A stretch of DNA of 64,000 bases from Powellomyces hirtus (taxonomy: Eukaryota; Chytridiomycota; Chytridiomycetes; Spizellomycetales; Powellomycetaceae), in assembly GCA_025526995.1 (NCBI GenBank), contig JAHLKG010000001.1, positions 1,116,001 to 1,180,000 on the forward strand, in the 5' to 3' direction. The notes beneath the pieces are model-generated. The model saw nothing but the letters and a program-made list of their open reading frames with translations, made no database searches and was not told the origin of the DNA. Every line of letters begins with the position of its first letter. Position 1 is the stretch's first letter. Positions 48,901-60,764 of the stretch are shown piece after piece. The position numbers and the translations under genes were made by a program.

Positions 48901-49882
48901 TTCTCTCGAGTTTGGGCGCAAGCCAAACATCCTTGAAGGTGGAGATAGTTGTCCTGCCATTAAGGAGAGCTGTCCGGGTGGTTGCTGTGCCCTTCTCAGG
49001 TGCGCCCACCATACTTTTGTCAGCCAGATGCACCCTAGCATTGTTGAGAGGTTGCAAGTTGCTCATCCAGGCTCTGTTGCTAGTCATGTGCTGTGATGGA
49101 CCCAAGTCAATGATCCAATGGCCACCGCTGCTGCTGGTGGCCAAGAAAGCAAAGACATCATGCCCAAAAGCCTCGTTTGCCTCTGAGATCTGCTGCTCAG
49201 CTGCTCTGCTGCCAGCCTCTTCCTGCACTCCTTCTTGAAGTGCCCTTCCTTTCCACAATAGAAACAAGGCCCTCCTGCCTCCGCCATCCTGTCCTTCAGA
49301 GCAGCATGTCTCCTCATTCAGAAGCCTTGCAGTGAGGAACTCCAGAGTCAGGTCATCCGCCTTGGACTCCAGAGACACAATGAGTGACTCAAAGCTCTCT
49401 GGCAGGCTGTAGAGCAGTGTGGTGATGATGTCCTCATTGTCCACCTTTGCCTCAATGGCCTCCAGCTGTTCAGCCATCATCTTAACCTTGTTGATGTGTT
49501 CCAGCATCCCATCTCCATCCTCCATCACCACTGTTAGGAACTTGCATCTCAGATAGAGCTTGTTTGCAATCCCCTTCCCCTCATGCACCTCATTCAGCTT
49601 CCTCCAGACCTCAGCAGCCGTTGGAGCGTTCTACACATGCATGAGTTGTGTGTCTCCCAACAACAGCACCAAGGCAGCCATAGCCTTCTCCGCCTTCCTG
49701 CAAGCATCCTGGTTGCAGGTGTCCAGAGGGAGTGTTCGTTGGAGGGCACTCCACAAGCTTTTGGCTTTTAGCATGGCCTGCATCTTGAACTTCCAGAGGT
49801 GGAAGTTTTTGCCAGTGGACTTGTCAATGGTGAGGCAGCCAGTGGTAGAGCACCTGGAGTCTGAGCAGCCAGCCCAGTCCAA
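45998..49882 (-). pseudogene. Copia-2, decayed Copia gag-pol
   Basis: Frames are broken many times but the order is clear from right to left. Gag: KNFHLWKFKMQAML, then HINKVKMMAEQLEAIEAKV and LLYSLPESFESLIVSLES. Knuckle CFYCGKEGHFKKECRKR. Protease WIIDLGPSQHMT, where the catalytic DSG Ser is Leu. Integrase RSDVCGPM and QSDHGGEYLS. An acidic Ser/Pro linker. [17 protein letters not shown] and LVYVDNMILAS, where the second catalytic Asp of YVDD is Asn. RNase H LDWAGCPDPRRSTTGF, STEAEYMALTQ, DNQGCIALARN. Cannot be functional. It resembles Copia-3 but is much older. Confidence 0.85.
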
Positions 49883-49894
49883 GTCAGAATACCC
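49826..49894 (-). pseudogene. RNase H scrap fused to Copia-2 gag
   Basis: About 65 bp encode DLDWAGCSDSRCSTTG, the RNase H motif also present at about 46410-46450, here joined directly upstream of gag. It marks a recombination junction at the Copia-2 5' end, now abutting the Copia-3 LTR. Confidence 0.5.
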
Positions 49895-50394
49895 TGTTGG
49901 AATCTACCTGTGGGCGCCTCTGGGAGGACTTAGAGCACACAGGACTTGTGGGAGGACATCCACTTGTGTCCAGAATGGTCTGGAATGATCCAGAATGGTC
50001 TGGAACATTCAAGAATAGCTGGAGAGGGCCTGGGAAGACCTAGAACACGTCTGGAGCGCTGATATAAGTGCCAAGAAAAGGCAAAAAGACACCCTGTGAT
50101 TGGGAACAATACTAGGCCAAGCCAGGGCCGTCTTGGCCAAGCTAGGGCACAGTTAGATTGTCACTACACATGTACTATGATCCAACTTGTTATAAAAGGA
50201 CGTCCTCTGGGCATCCCCAACCAATACAAAAACAGTCCAACACACTCTACTTGTCTAGTACACTCTGCCAAACACCACAGGCGACTTTCACTACCTTGGG
50301 AAGCACCTTCAGACCCTCTGCAAGTCTTGACAACAACCTAGCAACGTATCTGGTATGCTGAGTTCCTGTTTATAGATGTCAAGATGTCTCAACA
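49895..50394 (+). repeat. Copia-3 copy A 5' LTR
   Basis: 500 bp, starts TGTTGGAATCTACCTG, ends GTCTCAACA. TATAAAAGG box at 50191. U3 has many short CCAGAATGGTCTGGAA-type repeats. Confidence 0.9.
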
Positions 50395-50406
50395 GGTTAT
50401 GAGCCC
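50395..50406 (+). promoter_or_regulatory. Copia-3 primer-binding site
   Basis: GGTTATGAGCCC directly after the LTR, the same initiator tRNA-Met anticodon-arm complement as in Copia-1. Repeated after the LTRs ending at 56108 and 61264. Confidence 0.8.
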
Positions 50407-50672
50407 TGACACAGCTGTCTGAACATTACTGACTCCACCCCTATCCCTTGAAGGGACACACATCACTGTGTCTATCACTGGTACTGCTGAGGACTTGGAG
50501 AACTGTTTGAGCACTCGAGAGCCTAGATAGCAGGCATAGGACACCTGCATCTGACCATCGAACGAGCTATTGTCTGGACTGGACTGGACTGGAGTGGATT
50601 TTCTGGAGCAGGTTCTGACCACTTGCGGTTGAACACTGGGACTATCGCATTTTGCCACACTCTTTGCACAAG

Positions 50673-51060
50673 ATGGCTGATGATTCTGACATCCGAGTGT
50701 CCATTGAGAGGTTCACTGGGAAGAACTTTCACCTTTGGAAGTTGAAAATGAAGATGCTGTTGATTGAGAAGGGACTTTGGGATGCCATTGACATCAAGGA
50801 CAGCTCTGGAACTGCCAAGGCCACCAACACAGCATCAGACAACTGGATACATCGCGATGAGAGAGCTCTGACTCTGCTGATCATGTCTTTGAACGATGAG
50901 CAATTGATGCATGTTCATGAGGCCGAATCCGCCCTTGAAGCTTGGGAAAAACTGAGGGAGGTGCATGGGAAGAAGGGGGTTGCCAACAGACACTTCCTAA
51001 GACGTTGATTCCTCACTGTGACAATGGACCCAACTGATTCCATGACCATCCACATCAACA
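50673..51060 (+). pseudogene. Copia-3 copy A gag, N-terminal part
   Basis: MADDSDIRVSIERFTGKNF opens a DUF4219/UBN2-type Gag (FHLWKLKMKMLL, WIHRDERALTLLIMSLNDEQLMHV, ALEAWEKLREV). TGA at 51006 replaces a Trp that copies B and C keep. At 51061 the frame is cut by the 366-bp insert; sequence resumes at 51432 with KIKRMTQEFAAIG. Confidence 0.8.
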
Positions 51061-51426
51061 TATTGGAATGTTGAGCCTTGCGTACTCAACGTTAGTCCTT
51101 ACATTAGATCCTAACTTGGAATCTCCGGCTAGAACGCGTGACCGTCATACCGGTAACGCTAAGAGCTGAATTGGATCACGTGTGATCACTTGATTGGAGA
51201 AAAAGTAGATTAGAACGCTTGACAAGCGAGACATTACCGATAAGACTTAAGACACAAAATACATTCACATACATTACATCTCTGTGCATATGACTACTAT
51301 ACACCGTCATCTGCATCACAGAAGAGCTCTGTAAACTCTTTACAAAGGCAATACAAGCAGGCTGCCTCGAATTCGTTCAATCCTCTGCATTTCCAATAAA
51401 GTTCAGGAAGTGCCTTTTCTCCAATA
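51061..51426 (+). repeat. 366-bp solo LTR inserted in Copia-3 gag (copy A)
   Basis: Starts TATTGGAATGTTGAG, ends TTCTCCAATA, with perfect target duplication CAACA (51056-51060, 51427-51431). Same family as 43791-44159 and 44945-45310. Confidence 0.9.
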
Positions 51427-53119
51427 CAACAAGATTAAAAGGATGACCCAGGAATTTGCTGCCATTGGAGCTCCCGTTTCTGAGGAGGACCATGTGTTCT
51501 CCTTGCTCTCTTCCCTTCCAGAAGCCTTTGACACCCTTGTGATGACTCTGGAGTCGACCAGTGAGAAGCTGGACTTGGCTTTTGTGACATCCAGGCTGTT
51601 GCAGGAGGAAATGAGGCGTGCAGATGGAAAGAAGAACTCTGGAAAGGCAGCAAAAGCCTTCTTCACACAAGCTGACACCAAAGGGAATGCTCAGAAGACC
51701 AACCAGGCTGGGGGAAAGCCAGATTGGAAGAAGGAGGCAGTCTGTCACTACTGCAACAAGAAGGGCCACATCAAGAAGGAATGCCACAAGAGGGCAGCAG
51801 ACGAGAAGAAGGGCCTAAACCAGGCCAACTCGACTCAACAGATGCCTGGAGGTTTTGCTTTCATCACCATTGGGACTCAGATGCCATTCCTGACATCCAA
51901 CACTTGGATTTTGGACTCAGGAGCCTCTCAGCACATGACTGGCCGCAGAGAGCTGTTTGGGGACTATGAGAAGATGTCTCCTGTCGCCATTGAGATGGCA
52001 GACAATCACACATTGGAAGCTGTGGGGCATGGAACGCTTCACACATGGGTGATCAACACAGAGGGGAAGACAGTGCCCCTGCAAATCCAGAACTGCTGGC
52101 ACGTCCCCAAGATGACCAAGAACCTCCTATCACTGGCTCGCCTTGCCAAAGCTGGAGCTTGTTTTGAAGTGGGACCACAGGCGGCTCGGATCATTGCAAA
52201 GGATGGGATGGCTTTCCTTGCCAAAGAGAACCAATTTGTCTACACATTCGAGACAACACATGGGCAGGCAAATGCTGGGATTGCCCACAACGTTGGAAGG
52301 GACACAACAAGTCAGGACTTGTCCCTATGGCATCAGAGACTCGGCCATTTGAACGTTGCAGACATTGAAAGGCTCACCAAGCTTGCCAAGGGCATTCAAA
52401 CCAGTGGGAGCTTGAGCATTTGTGACACTTGTGCACGCAGCAAAGCAAGCAGACCACCATTCCCCAAGGCACAGGCCTCCAGAGCATCAGAGAAGCTGGG
52501 ATTGATCCACACAGATGTCTGGGGACCAGTTGAACCACCCACAATCACTGGATATCGCTATTTCGTAACCTTCATTAATGACAAGACGAGATATTTTCAT
52601 GTTTGCCTTATAAAGACCAAGGGAGAAGTTGCTAGGCACTATCAGAAGCTGGAAGCAGCACTCGTCCCCCTACATGGAAAGCAGATCAAAGCTGTCAGAT
52701 CCGACCCAGGAGGCGAGTACATGAGCAACTTGCTAAGGGACCACTTCAAGGAGAAGGGCACACAGCATCAGAGGAGTTCAGTAAATACTCCACAGCAAAA
52801 TGGTGTTGCTGAACGAGCCAACCGTACCCTTGTGGAGATGGGGAGATGTTTGTTGAAGCAGTCAGGCTTGGACAAGCGTTTCTGGGGAGAAGCAATCATG
52901 ACAGCAGTCTATCTGAGGAACAGATCTCCCACTGTTGCATGCCCCAAGACGCCTTATGAGATGTTCCATGGTATCCCACCATCTCTGGGACATTTGAGGA
53001 CGTTTGGATGCATTGCCTATGCCTACATTCAACCCAACAAGCGCCAGAAGCTGGATGATGCTGCCGTCAAGTGCAACATGCTGGGGTATAGCTCCCACAG
53101 CAAGGAATACCGGCTTATG
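51427..53119 (+). pseudogene. Copia-3 copy A gag-PR-INT, cut by the inversion
   Basis: Continuous frame from the insert to 53119: Gag end SLLSSLPEAFDTLVMTLES, knuckle CHYCNKKGHIKKECHKR, protease WILDSGASQHMT, GAG-pre-integrase ending CDTCARSKASRPPF, integrase HTDVWGPV, RSDPGGEYMS and NGVAERANRTL. At ..EYRLM the sequence meets an inverted LTR; the RT and RNase H halves lie beyond on the other strand. Confidence 0.85.
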
Positions 53120-53619
53120 TGTTGAGACGTCTTGACATCTACAAACAGGAACTCAGCATACCAGATAGGTTGCTAGGTGGTTGTCAAGACTTGCAGAGGG
53201 TCTGAAGGTGCTTCCCAAGGTAGGGAAGGTCGCCTGTAGTGTTTGGCAGAGTGTACTAGACAAGTAGAGTGTGTTGGACAGTTATTATATTGGTTGGGGA
53301 TGCCCAGAGGGCGTCCTTTTATAACAATTTGGATCATAGTACATGTGTAGTGACAATCTAACTGTGCCCTAGCTTGGCCAAGACGGCCCTGGCCTGGCCT
53401 AGTATTGTTCCCAATCACAGGGTGTCTTTTTGCCTTTTCTTGGCGCTTCTATCAGCGCTCCAGACGTGTTCTAGGCCTTCCCAGGCCCTCTCCAGCTATT
53501 CTGGATCGTTCTAGACCATTCTGGACCATTCCAGACCATTCTAGACACAAGTGGATGTCCTCCCACATGTCCCGTGTGCTCTAAGTCCTCCCAGAGGCGC
53601 CCACAGGTAGATTCCAACA
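53120..53619 (-). repeat. Copia-3 LTR in inverted orientation
   Basis: Exact reverse orientation of the 500-bp LTR (TGTTGAGACGTC ... GATTCCAACA read on plus). Directly preceded by TTATG (53115-53119). Confidence 0.9.
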
Positions 53620-53626
53620 CTCCCAC

Positions 53627-55603
53627 TCACGAAACATGTTTTGTGATCCCACTGGCGTCCCTCAGTTTCAAGAACTGATCCCTAGCCAGTGGTTTTGTCA
53701 AGATGTCTGCAACCATGTCCTGAGTCGAGAGATACTCTAATGCAATCTCCAAGCGTCCTAGTGCTTCTCTGATAAAGTGGTACCTCACTTCAATGTGTTT
53801 GGTGCTGGCATGCAATGTCGGGTTCTTAGCAAGAGCAATGGCACCCTGGTTGTCCTCAAAGAGCATTGTGGGTCCATCCTGCTTGAATCCGAGCTCCCCT
53901 GCAAGCAGACAAAGCCAAACAGGTACCTTGGTGCACTGGGCTAGTGCCATGTACTCTGCTTCCGTGCTTGAAAGAGCTACAGTGGTCTGCCGCTTGGATT
54001 GCCAGGTGATAGGCCCGTTGAACATGAAGATGAATCCAGTGGTTGATCTCCTTGTGTCCAAACATCCAGCATAGCCGGAATCCGAGTATCCAACCAGCTT
54101 CCTAGGCTCAGAGACATTCTCTTTGCCTCCTAGAAGGATTCCAAGTTCGCTTGTGCCCTTCAGGTATCTGATGATCCGCTTGGCAGCACTCCAAGGCTCC
54201 TTTCCAGGCTTTGCAAGGTACTTGGACACAATTCCAACTGCAGCAGCAATGTCAGGACGTGTTCCTAGCATGGCATAGATCAAACTGCCCACTGCATTCC
54301 TGTATGGCACAGAGCTCATCTCCAGCTCATCCGTCTCATTCTGAGGTGCCATGTTGTTTCTGAGGTGCAGTCCATGTTCCATAGGTGTGGCATGAACCTT
54401 GGCATCTCCCATGTTGAATTTCGAAACAACCTCTTCAACATACTTCTTCTGAGACAACCAGATGGTGCGGGTGCTTCTGCTCCATCTGATGTGAATCCCA
54501 AGGAAGTAATTCAGCTCTCCAAGGTCTGTCATCTCAAAAGCTCGCCTCAGCTCCTTCTTGACATCCCCCAGCTGTTCCTTGCTTGATGAGGCCACAATGA
54601 GGTCGTCCACATAGATCAGAATGTACTCTGTTGTCTCATTCTGACTCCTGTAGTACATGCAAGGCTCTGCAGTCGACTGCACAAAGCCCATAGACTTCAG
54701 TTTGTGGTCTATCTTGTGGTTGAAGCACCTTGCTGATTGCTTGAGGCCGTAGAGGGGTCTCCCAAGCTTGCAGACCCGTCCTGGATGCTTGGAATTCTCA
54801 AAGCCCTCCGGTTGGCGCATGTAGATCACATAGTCCAGATCCCCTTGCAAGAATGCTGTCTTCACGTCCATTTGATGTGCTTCCAAGTCGTCTGTGGCAA
54901 TAATGGAGAACAGCAGTCTCATGGGACCAAACTTGGCAACAGAAGCAAACGTCTCCTGATAGTCCAATCCCTCTCTCTGAGAGAATCCCTTGGCAACAAG
55001 TCTTGCCTTGTATCTGTCAAGCTCTCCTGTGTCCTTCAGCTTTCGTTTGAAGACCCACTTGCATCCAATAGCTTTTCTGCCCGTTGGCAGATCCACAAGT
55101 TGCCATGTCCCATTCTTGGCAAGAGCATCCATCTCTTCCTGAGCAGCCTGACGCCATTGTGAAGCATCTGGCATGGTCTGGCTTTCCTTGTAGCTTGTGG
55201 GCTCGTTTGAGACAAAGGAGACAGCATAGGCAACTGCAGCAACGTTTGCAGCATTGCTTGAAGCCTTCCACCATTCTCCTGGCAGCTTCCTGAGTCTTTT
55301 GGGGGTTGGAGAAGGCTCTGCAGCACTCTCATAGTCAGAGGACGGCTCAGGGGTCCGTTCCCTCATGTTCTCCTCTCCCTCTGACACGGCTGTGTCCTCA
55401 GAGTTGTCACTGACATCCTGCAGCTCGTCACTGACATCCTGCAGCTCGTCACTGACATCCTGCAGCTTCATTTCAGGCCCAATTCCCACTTCCAGGCTCT
55501 CAGCAGGCACTTGGGGCGTCTGAGCAGACTGGAGGGATGGAATGAAGCTCTTCTCATCGAATTTGACACTTCTGGAGAACAGGATCTTCTTAGTCTGTAT
55601 GTC
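53627..55603 (-). CDS. Copia-3 RT-RNase H half, inverted and open
   Basis: Uninterrupted minus-strand frame of about 658 residues from MDIQTKKILFSRSVKFDEKS. A threefold DELQDVS repeat and an acidic Ser-rich linker come first, then RT (WRQAAQEEMDALAKNGTWQLV, CKWVFKRKL, MDVKTAFLQGDLD, YVDDLIVASS) and RNase H (GYSDSGYAGCLDTRRSTTG, ALSSTEAEYMALAQ, FEDNQGAIALAKN). YVDD and the RNase H acids are kept. It is the most intact pol half in the cluster, but it is separated from gag-PR-INT by the inversion. Its own LTR follows at 53619. Confidence 0.85.
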   Translation of the reverse strand, partial: DIQTKKILFSRSVKFDEKSFIPSLQSAQTPQVPAESLEVGIGPEMKLQDVSDELQDVSDELQDVSDNSEDTAVSEGEENMRERTPEPSSDYESAAEPSPTPKRLRKLPGEWWKASSNAANVAAVAYAVSFVSNEPTSYKESQTMPDASQWRQAAQEEMDALAKNGTWQLVDLPTGRKAIGCKWVFKRKLKDTGELDRYKARLVAKGFSQREGLDYQETFASVAKFGPMRLLFSIIATDDLEAHQMDVKTAFLQGDLDYVIYMRQPEGFENSKHPGRVCKLGRPLYGLKQSARCFNHKIDHKLKSMGFVQSTAEPCMYYRSQNETTEYILIYVDDLIVASSSKEQLGDVKKELRRAFEMTDLGELNYFLGIHIRWSRSTRTIWLSQKKYVEEVVSKFNMGDAKVHATPMEHGLHLRNNMAPQNETDELEMSSVPYRNAVGSLIYAMLGTRPDIAAAVGIVSKYLAKPGKEPWSAAKRIIRYLKGTSELGILLGGKENVSEPRKLVGYSDSGYAGCLDTRRSTTGFIFMFNGPITWQSKRQTTVALSSTEAEYMALAQCTKVPVWLCLLAGELGFKQDGPTMLFEDNQGAIALAKNPTLHASTKHIEVRYHFIREALGRLEIALEYLSTQDMVADILTKPLARDQFLKLRDASGITKHVS

Positions 55604-55608
55604 CATAA

Positions 55609-56108
55609 TGTTGGAATCTACCTGTGGGCGCCTCTGGGAGGACTTAGAGCACACGGGACATGTGGGAGGACATCCACTTGTGTCTAGAATGGTCTGGAAT
55701 GGTCCAGAATGGTCTAGAACGATCCAGAATAGCTGGAGAGGGCCTGGGAAGGCCTAGAACACGTCTGGAGCGCTGATAGAAGCGCCAAGAAAAGGCAAAA
55801 AGACACCCTGTGATTGGGAACAATACTAGGCCAGGCCAGGGGTGTCTCGGCCAAGCTAGGGCACAGTTAGATTGTCACTACACATGTACTATGATCCAAG
55901 ATGTTATAAAAAGACGCCCTCTGCACATCCCCAACCAATACAAAAACAGTCCAACACACTCTACTTGTCTAGTACACTCTGCCAAACACTACAGGCAACC
56001 TTTCCTACCTTGGGAAGCACCTTCAGACCCTCTGCAAGTCTTGACACCAACCTAGCAACCTATCTGGTATGCTGAGTTCCTGTTGATAGATGTCAAGACA
56101 TCTCAACA
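55609..56108 (+). repeat. Copia-3 copy B 5' LTR
   Basis: 500 bp with the family ends. Directly preceded by CATAA (55604-55608), the reverse complement of the TTATG at 53115. Followed by the GGTTATGAGCCC primer site at 56109. Confidence 0.9.
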
Positions 56109-56387
56109 GGTTATGAGCCCTGACACAGCTGTCTGAACATTACTGACTCCACCTCTATCCCTCGAAGGGAAACACGTCACTGTGTCTATCACTGGTACTG
56201 CTGAGGACTTGGAGAACTGTTTGAGCACTCGAGAGCCTAGATAGCAGAGCATAGGACACCTGCGTCTGACCATCAAACGAGCTATTGTCTGGACTGGACT
56301 GGACTGGAGTGGATTTTCTGGAGCAGGTTCTGACCACTTGCGGTTGAACACTGGGACTATCGCATTTTGCCACACTCTTTGCACAAG

Positions 56388-56775
56388 ATGGCTGATGATT
56401 CTGACATCCGAGTGTCCATTGAGAGGTTCACTGAGGAGAATTTTCACCTTTGGAAGTTGAAAATGAAGATGCTGTTGATTGAGAAGGGACTTTGGGATGC
56501 CATTGACATCAAGGACAGCTCTGGAACTGCCAAGGCCACCAACACAGCATCAGACAACTGGATACATCGCGATGAGAGAGCTCTGACTCTGCTGATCATG
56601 TCTTTGAACGATGAGCAATTGATGCATGTTCATGAGGCCGAATCCGCCCTTGAAGCATGGGAAAAACTGAGGGAGGTGCATGGGAAGAAGGGGGTTGCCA
56701 ACAGACACTTTGTAAGACGTTGGTTCCTCACTGTGACAATGGACCCAACTGATTCCATGACCATCCACATCAACA
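56388..56775 (+). pseudogene. Copia-3 copy B gag, N-terminal part
   Basis: MADDSDIRVSIERFTEENF frame, open through RRWFLTVTMDPTDS to the CAACA target copy at 56771-56775, then cut by the insert. Unlike copy A it has no stop before the insert. Confidence 0.8.
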
Positions 56776-57141
56776 TATTGGAATGTTGAGCTTTGCGTAC
56801 TCAACGTTAGTCCTTACATTAGATCCTTACTTGGAATCTCTGGCTAGAATGTGTGACCGTCATATCGGTAATGCTAAGAGCTGAATTGGATCACGTGTGA
56901 TCACGTGATTGGAGAAAAAGTAGATTAGAACGCTTGACAAGCGAGACATTACCGATAAGACTTGAGACACAAAATACATTCACATACATTACATCTCTGT
57001 GCATATGACTACTATACACCGTCATCTGCATCACAGAAGAGCTCTGTAAACTCTTTACAAAGGCAATACAAGCAGGCTGCTTCGAATTCATTCAATCCTC
57101 TGCAATTCCAATAAAGTTCAGGAAGTGCCTTTTCTCCAATA
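56776..57141 (+). repeat. 366-bp solo LTR in gag (copy B)
   Basis: Same ends, same site and same CAACA duplication (56771-56775, 57142-57146) as in copy A. Confidence 0.9.
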
Positions 57142-60100
57142 CAACAAGATTAAAAGGATGACCCAGGAACTTGCTGCCATTGGAGCTCCCGTTTCTGAGG
57201 AGGACCATGTGTTCTCCTTGCTCTCTTCCCTTCCAGAAGCCTTTGACACCCTTGTGATGACTCTGGAGTCGACCAGTGAGAAGCTGGACTTGGCTTTTGT
57301 GACATCCAGGCTGTTGCAGGAGGAAATGAGGCGTGCAGATGGAAAGAAGAACTCTGGAAAGGCAGCAAAAGCCTTCTTCACACAAGCTGACACCAAAGGG
57401 AATGCTCAGAAGACCAACAAGGCTGGGGGAAAGCCAGATTGGAAGAAGGAGGCAGTCTGTCACTACTGCAACAAGAAGGGCCACATCAAGAAGGAATGCC
57501 ACAAGAGGGCAGCAGACGAGAAGAAGGGCCTAAACCAGGCCAACTCGACTCAACAGACGCCTGGAGGCTTTGCTTTCACCACCATTGGAACTCAGATGCC
57601 ATCCCTGACATCCAACACTTGGATTTTGGACTCAGGAGCCTCTCAGCACATGACTGGCCGCAGAGAGCTGTTTGGGGACTATGAGAAGATGTCTCCTGTT
57701 GCCATTGAGATGGCAGACAATCACAGATTGGAAGCTGTGGGGCATGGAACGCTTCACACATGGGTGATCAACACAGAGGGGAAGACAGTGCCCCTGCAAA
57801 TCCAGAACTGCTGGCACGTCCCCAAGATGACCAAGAACCTCCTATCACTGGCTCGCCTTGCCAAAGCTGGAGCTTGTTTTGAAGTGGGACCACAGGCTGC
57901 TCGGATCATTGCAAAGGATGGGACGGCTTTCCTTGCCAAAGAGAACCAATTTGTCTACACATTCGAGACAACACATGGGCAGGCAAATGCTGGGATTGCC
58001 CACAATGTTGGAAGGCACACAACAAGTCAGGACTTGTCCCTATGGCATCAGAGACTCAGCCATTTGAACGTTGCAGACATTGGAAGGCTCACCAAGCTTG
58101 CCAAGGGCGTTCAAACCAGTGGGAGCTTGAGCATTTGTGACACTTGTGCACTCAGCAAAGCAAGCAGAGCGCCATTCCCCAAGGCACAGGCCTCCAGAGC
58201 ATCAGAGAAGCTGGGATTGATCCACACAGATGTCTGGGGACCAGTTGAACCACTCACAATCACTGGATATCGCTATTTCGTCACATTCATTGATGACAAG
58301 ACGAGATATTTCCATGTTTGCCTTATGAAGACCAAGGGAGAAGTTGCTAGGCACTATCAGGAGCTGGAAGCAGCACTCGTCCCCCTACATGGAAAGCAGA
58401 TCAAAGCTGTCAGATCCGACCCAGGAGGCAAGTACATGAGCAACTTGCTAAGGGACCACTTCAAGGAGAAGGGCACACAGCATCAGAGGAGTTCAGTAAA
58501 TACTCCACAGCAAAATGGTGTTGCTGAACGAGCCAACCGTACCCTTGTGGAGATGGGGAGATGTTTGTTGAAGCAGTCAGGCTTGGACAAGCGTTTCTGG
58601 GGAGAAGCAATCATGACAGCAGTCTATCTGAGGAACAGATCTCCCACTGTTGCATGCCCCAAGACACCTTATGAGATGTTCCATGGTATCCCACCATCTC
58701 TGGGACATTTGAGGACGTTTGGATGCATTGCCTATGCCTACATTCAACCCAACAAGCGCCAGAAGCTGGATGATGCTGCCGTCAAGTGCATCATGCTGGG
58801 GTATAGCTCCCACAGCAAGGAATACCGGCTTATGGACATACAGACTAAGAAGATCCTGTTCTCCAGAAGTGTCAAATTCGATGAGAAGAGCTTCATTCCA
58901 TCCCTCCAGTCTGCTCAAACGCCTTAAGTGCCTGCTGAGAGCCTGGAAGTGGGAATTGGGCCTGAAATGAAGCTGCAGGATGTCAGTGACGAGCTGCAGG
59001 ATGTCAGTGACGAGCTGCAGGATGTCAGTGACGACTCTGAGGACACAGCCATGTCAGAGGGAGAGGAGAACATGAGGGAACGGACCCCTGAGCCGTCCTC
59101 TGACTATGAGAGTGCTGCAGAGCCTTCTTCAACCCCCAAAAGACTCAGGAAGCTGCCAGGAGAATGGTGGAAGGCTTCAAGCAATGCTGCAAACGTTGCT
59201 GCAGTTGCCTATGCTGTCTCCTTTGTCTCAAACAAGCCCACAAGCTACAAGGAGAGCCAGACGATGCCAGGTGCTTCACAATGGCGTCAGGCTGCTCAGG
59301 AAGAGATGGATGCTCTTGCCAAGAATGGGACATGGCAACTTGTGGATCTGCCAACCGGCAGAAAAGCTATTGGATGCAAGTGGGTCTTCAAACGAAAGCT
59401 GAAGGACACAGGAGAGCTTGACACAAGGCACGACTTGTTGCCAAAGGATTCTCTCAGAGAGAAGGATTGGACTATCAGGAGACATTTGCTCCCGTTGCCA
59501 AGTTTGGTCCCATGAGACTGCTGTTCTCCATCATTGCCACAGACAACTTGGAGGCACATCAGATGGACGTGAAGACAGCATTCTTGCAAGGGGATCTGGA
59601 CTATGTGATCTACATGCGCCAACCGGAGGGCTTTGAGGATTCCAAGCATCCAGGACGAGTCTGCAAGCTTGGGAGACCCCTCTACGGCCTCAAGCAATCA
59701 GCAAGGCGCTTCAACCACAAGATTGACCACAAACTGAAGTCTGTGGGCTTTGTGCAGTTGACTGCAGAGCCTTGCATGTACTACAGGAGCCAGAATGGGA
59801 CAACAGAGAACATTCTGATCTATGTGGACGACCTCATTGTGGCCTCATCAAGCAAGGAACAGCTGGGGGATGTCAAGAAGGACCTGAGGCAAGCTTTTGA
59901 GATGACAGACCTTGGAGAGCTGAATTACTTCCTTGGGATTCACATCAGATGGAGCAGAAGCACCCGCACCATCTGGTTGTCTCAGAAGAAGTATGTTGAA
60001 GAGGTTGTTTCAAAATTCAACATGGGAGATGCCAAGGTTCATGCCACACCTATGGAACATGGACTGCACCTCAGAAACAACATGGCACCTCAAAACGAGA

Positions 60101-60757
60101 CAGACGAGCTGGAGATGAGCTCTGTGCAATACAGGAATGCAGTTGGCAGTTTGATCTATGCCATGTTAGGAACTGCCTGGAAAGGAGCATTGGAGTGCTG
60201 CCAAGCGGATCATCAAATACCTGAAGGGCACAAGCAAACTTGGAATTCTTCTGGGAGGCAAAGACAATGCCTCTCAGCCTAGGAAGCTGGTTGGATACTT
60301 GGATTCCGACTATGCTGGATGTTTGGACACAAGTAGATCAACCACTGGATTCATCTACATGTTCAATGGGCCTATCACCTGGCAATCCAAGCGGCAGACC
60401 ACTGTAGCTCTTTCAAGCACGGAAGCAGACTACATGGCACTAACCCAGTGCACCAAGGAAGCTGTTTGGCTTCGTCTGCTTGCAGAAGAGCTCAGATTCA
60501 AGCAGGATGGACCCACAATGCTCTTTGAGGACAACCAGGGTGCCATTGCTCTTGCTAAGAACCCGACACTGCATGCCAGCACCAAACACATTGAAGTGAG
60601 GTACCACTTTATCAGAGAAGCACTAGGACGCTTGGAGAATGCATTAGAGTATCTCTCGACTCAGGACATGGTTGCAGACATCTTGACAAAACCACTGGCT
60701 AGGGATCAGTTCTTGAAACTGAGGGATGCCTGTGGGATCACAAAGCATGTTTCGTGA
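57142..60757 (+). pseudogene. Copia-3 copy B gag-pol remainder, multiply broken
   Basis: Gag end, knuckle, protease and integrase are open to TAA at 58925 (CAA Gln in the inverted copy). The frame then shifts near 59422 by a 4-base loss inside RT, loses about 50 bp near 60171, and meets TAG near 60280. YVDDLIVASS, STEADYMALTQ and DNQGAIALAKN are still readable. Ends at TGA 60755-60757, shortly before the polypurine tract GAGTGGGAG. Confidence 0.85.
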
Positions 60758-60764
60758 GTGGGAG

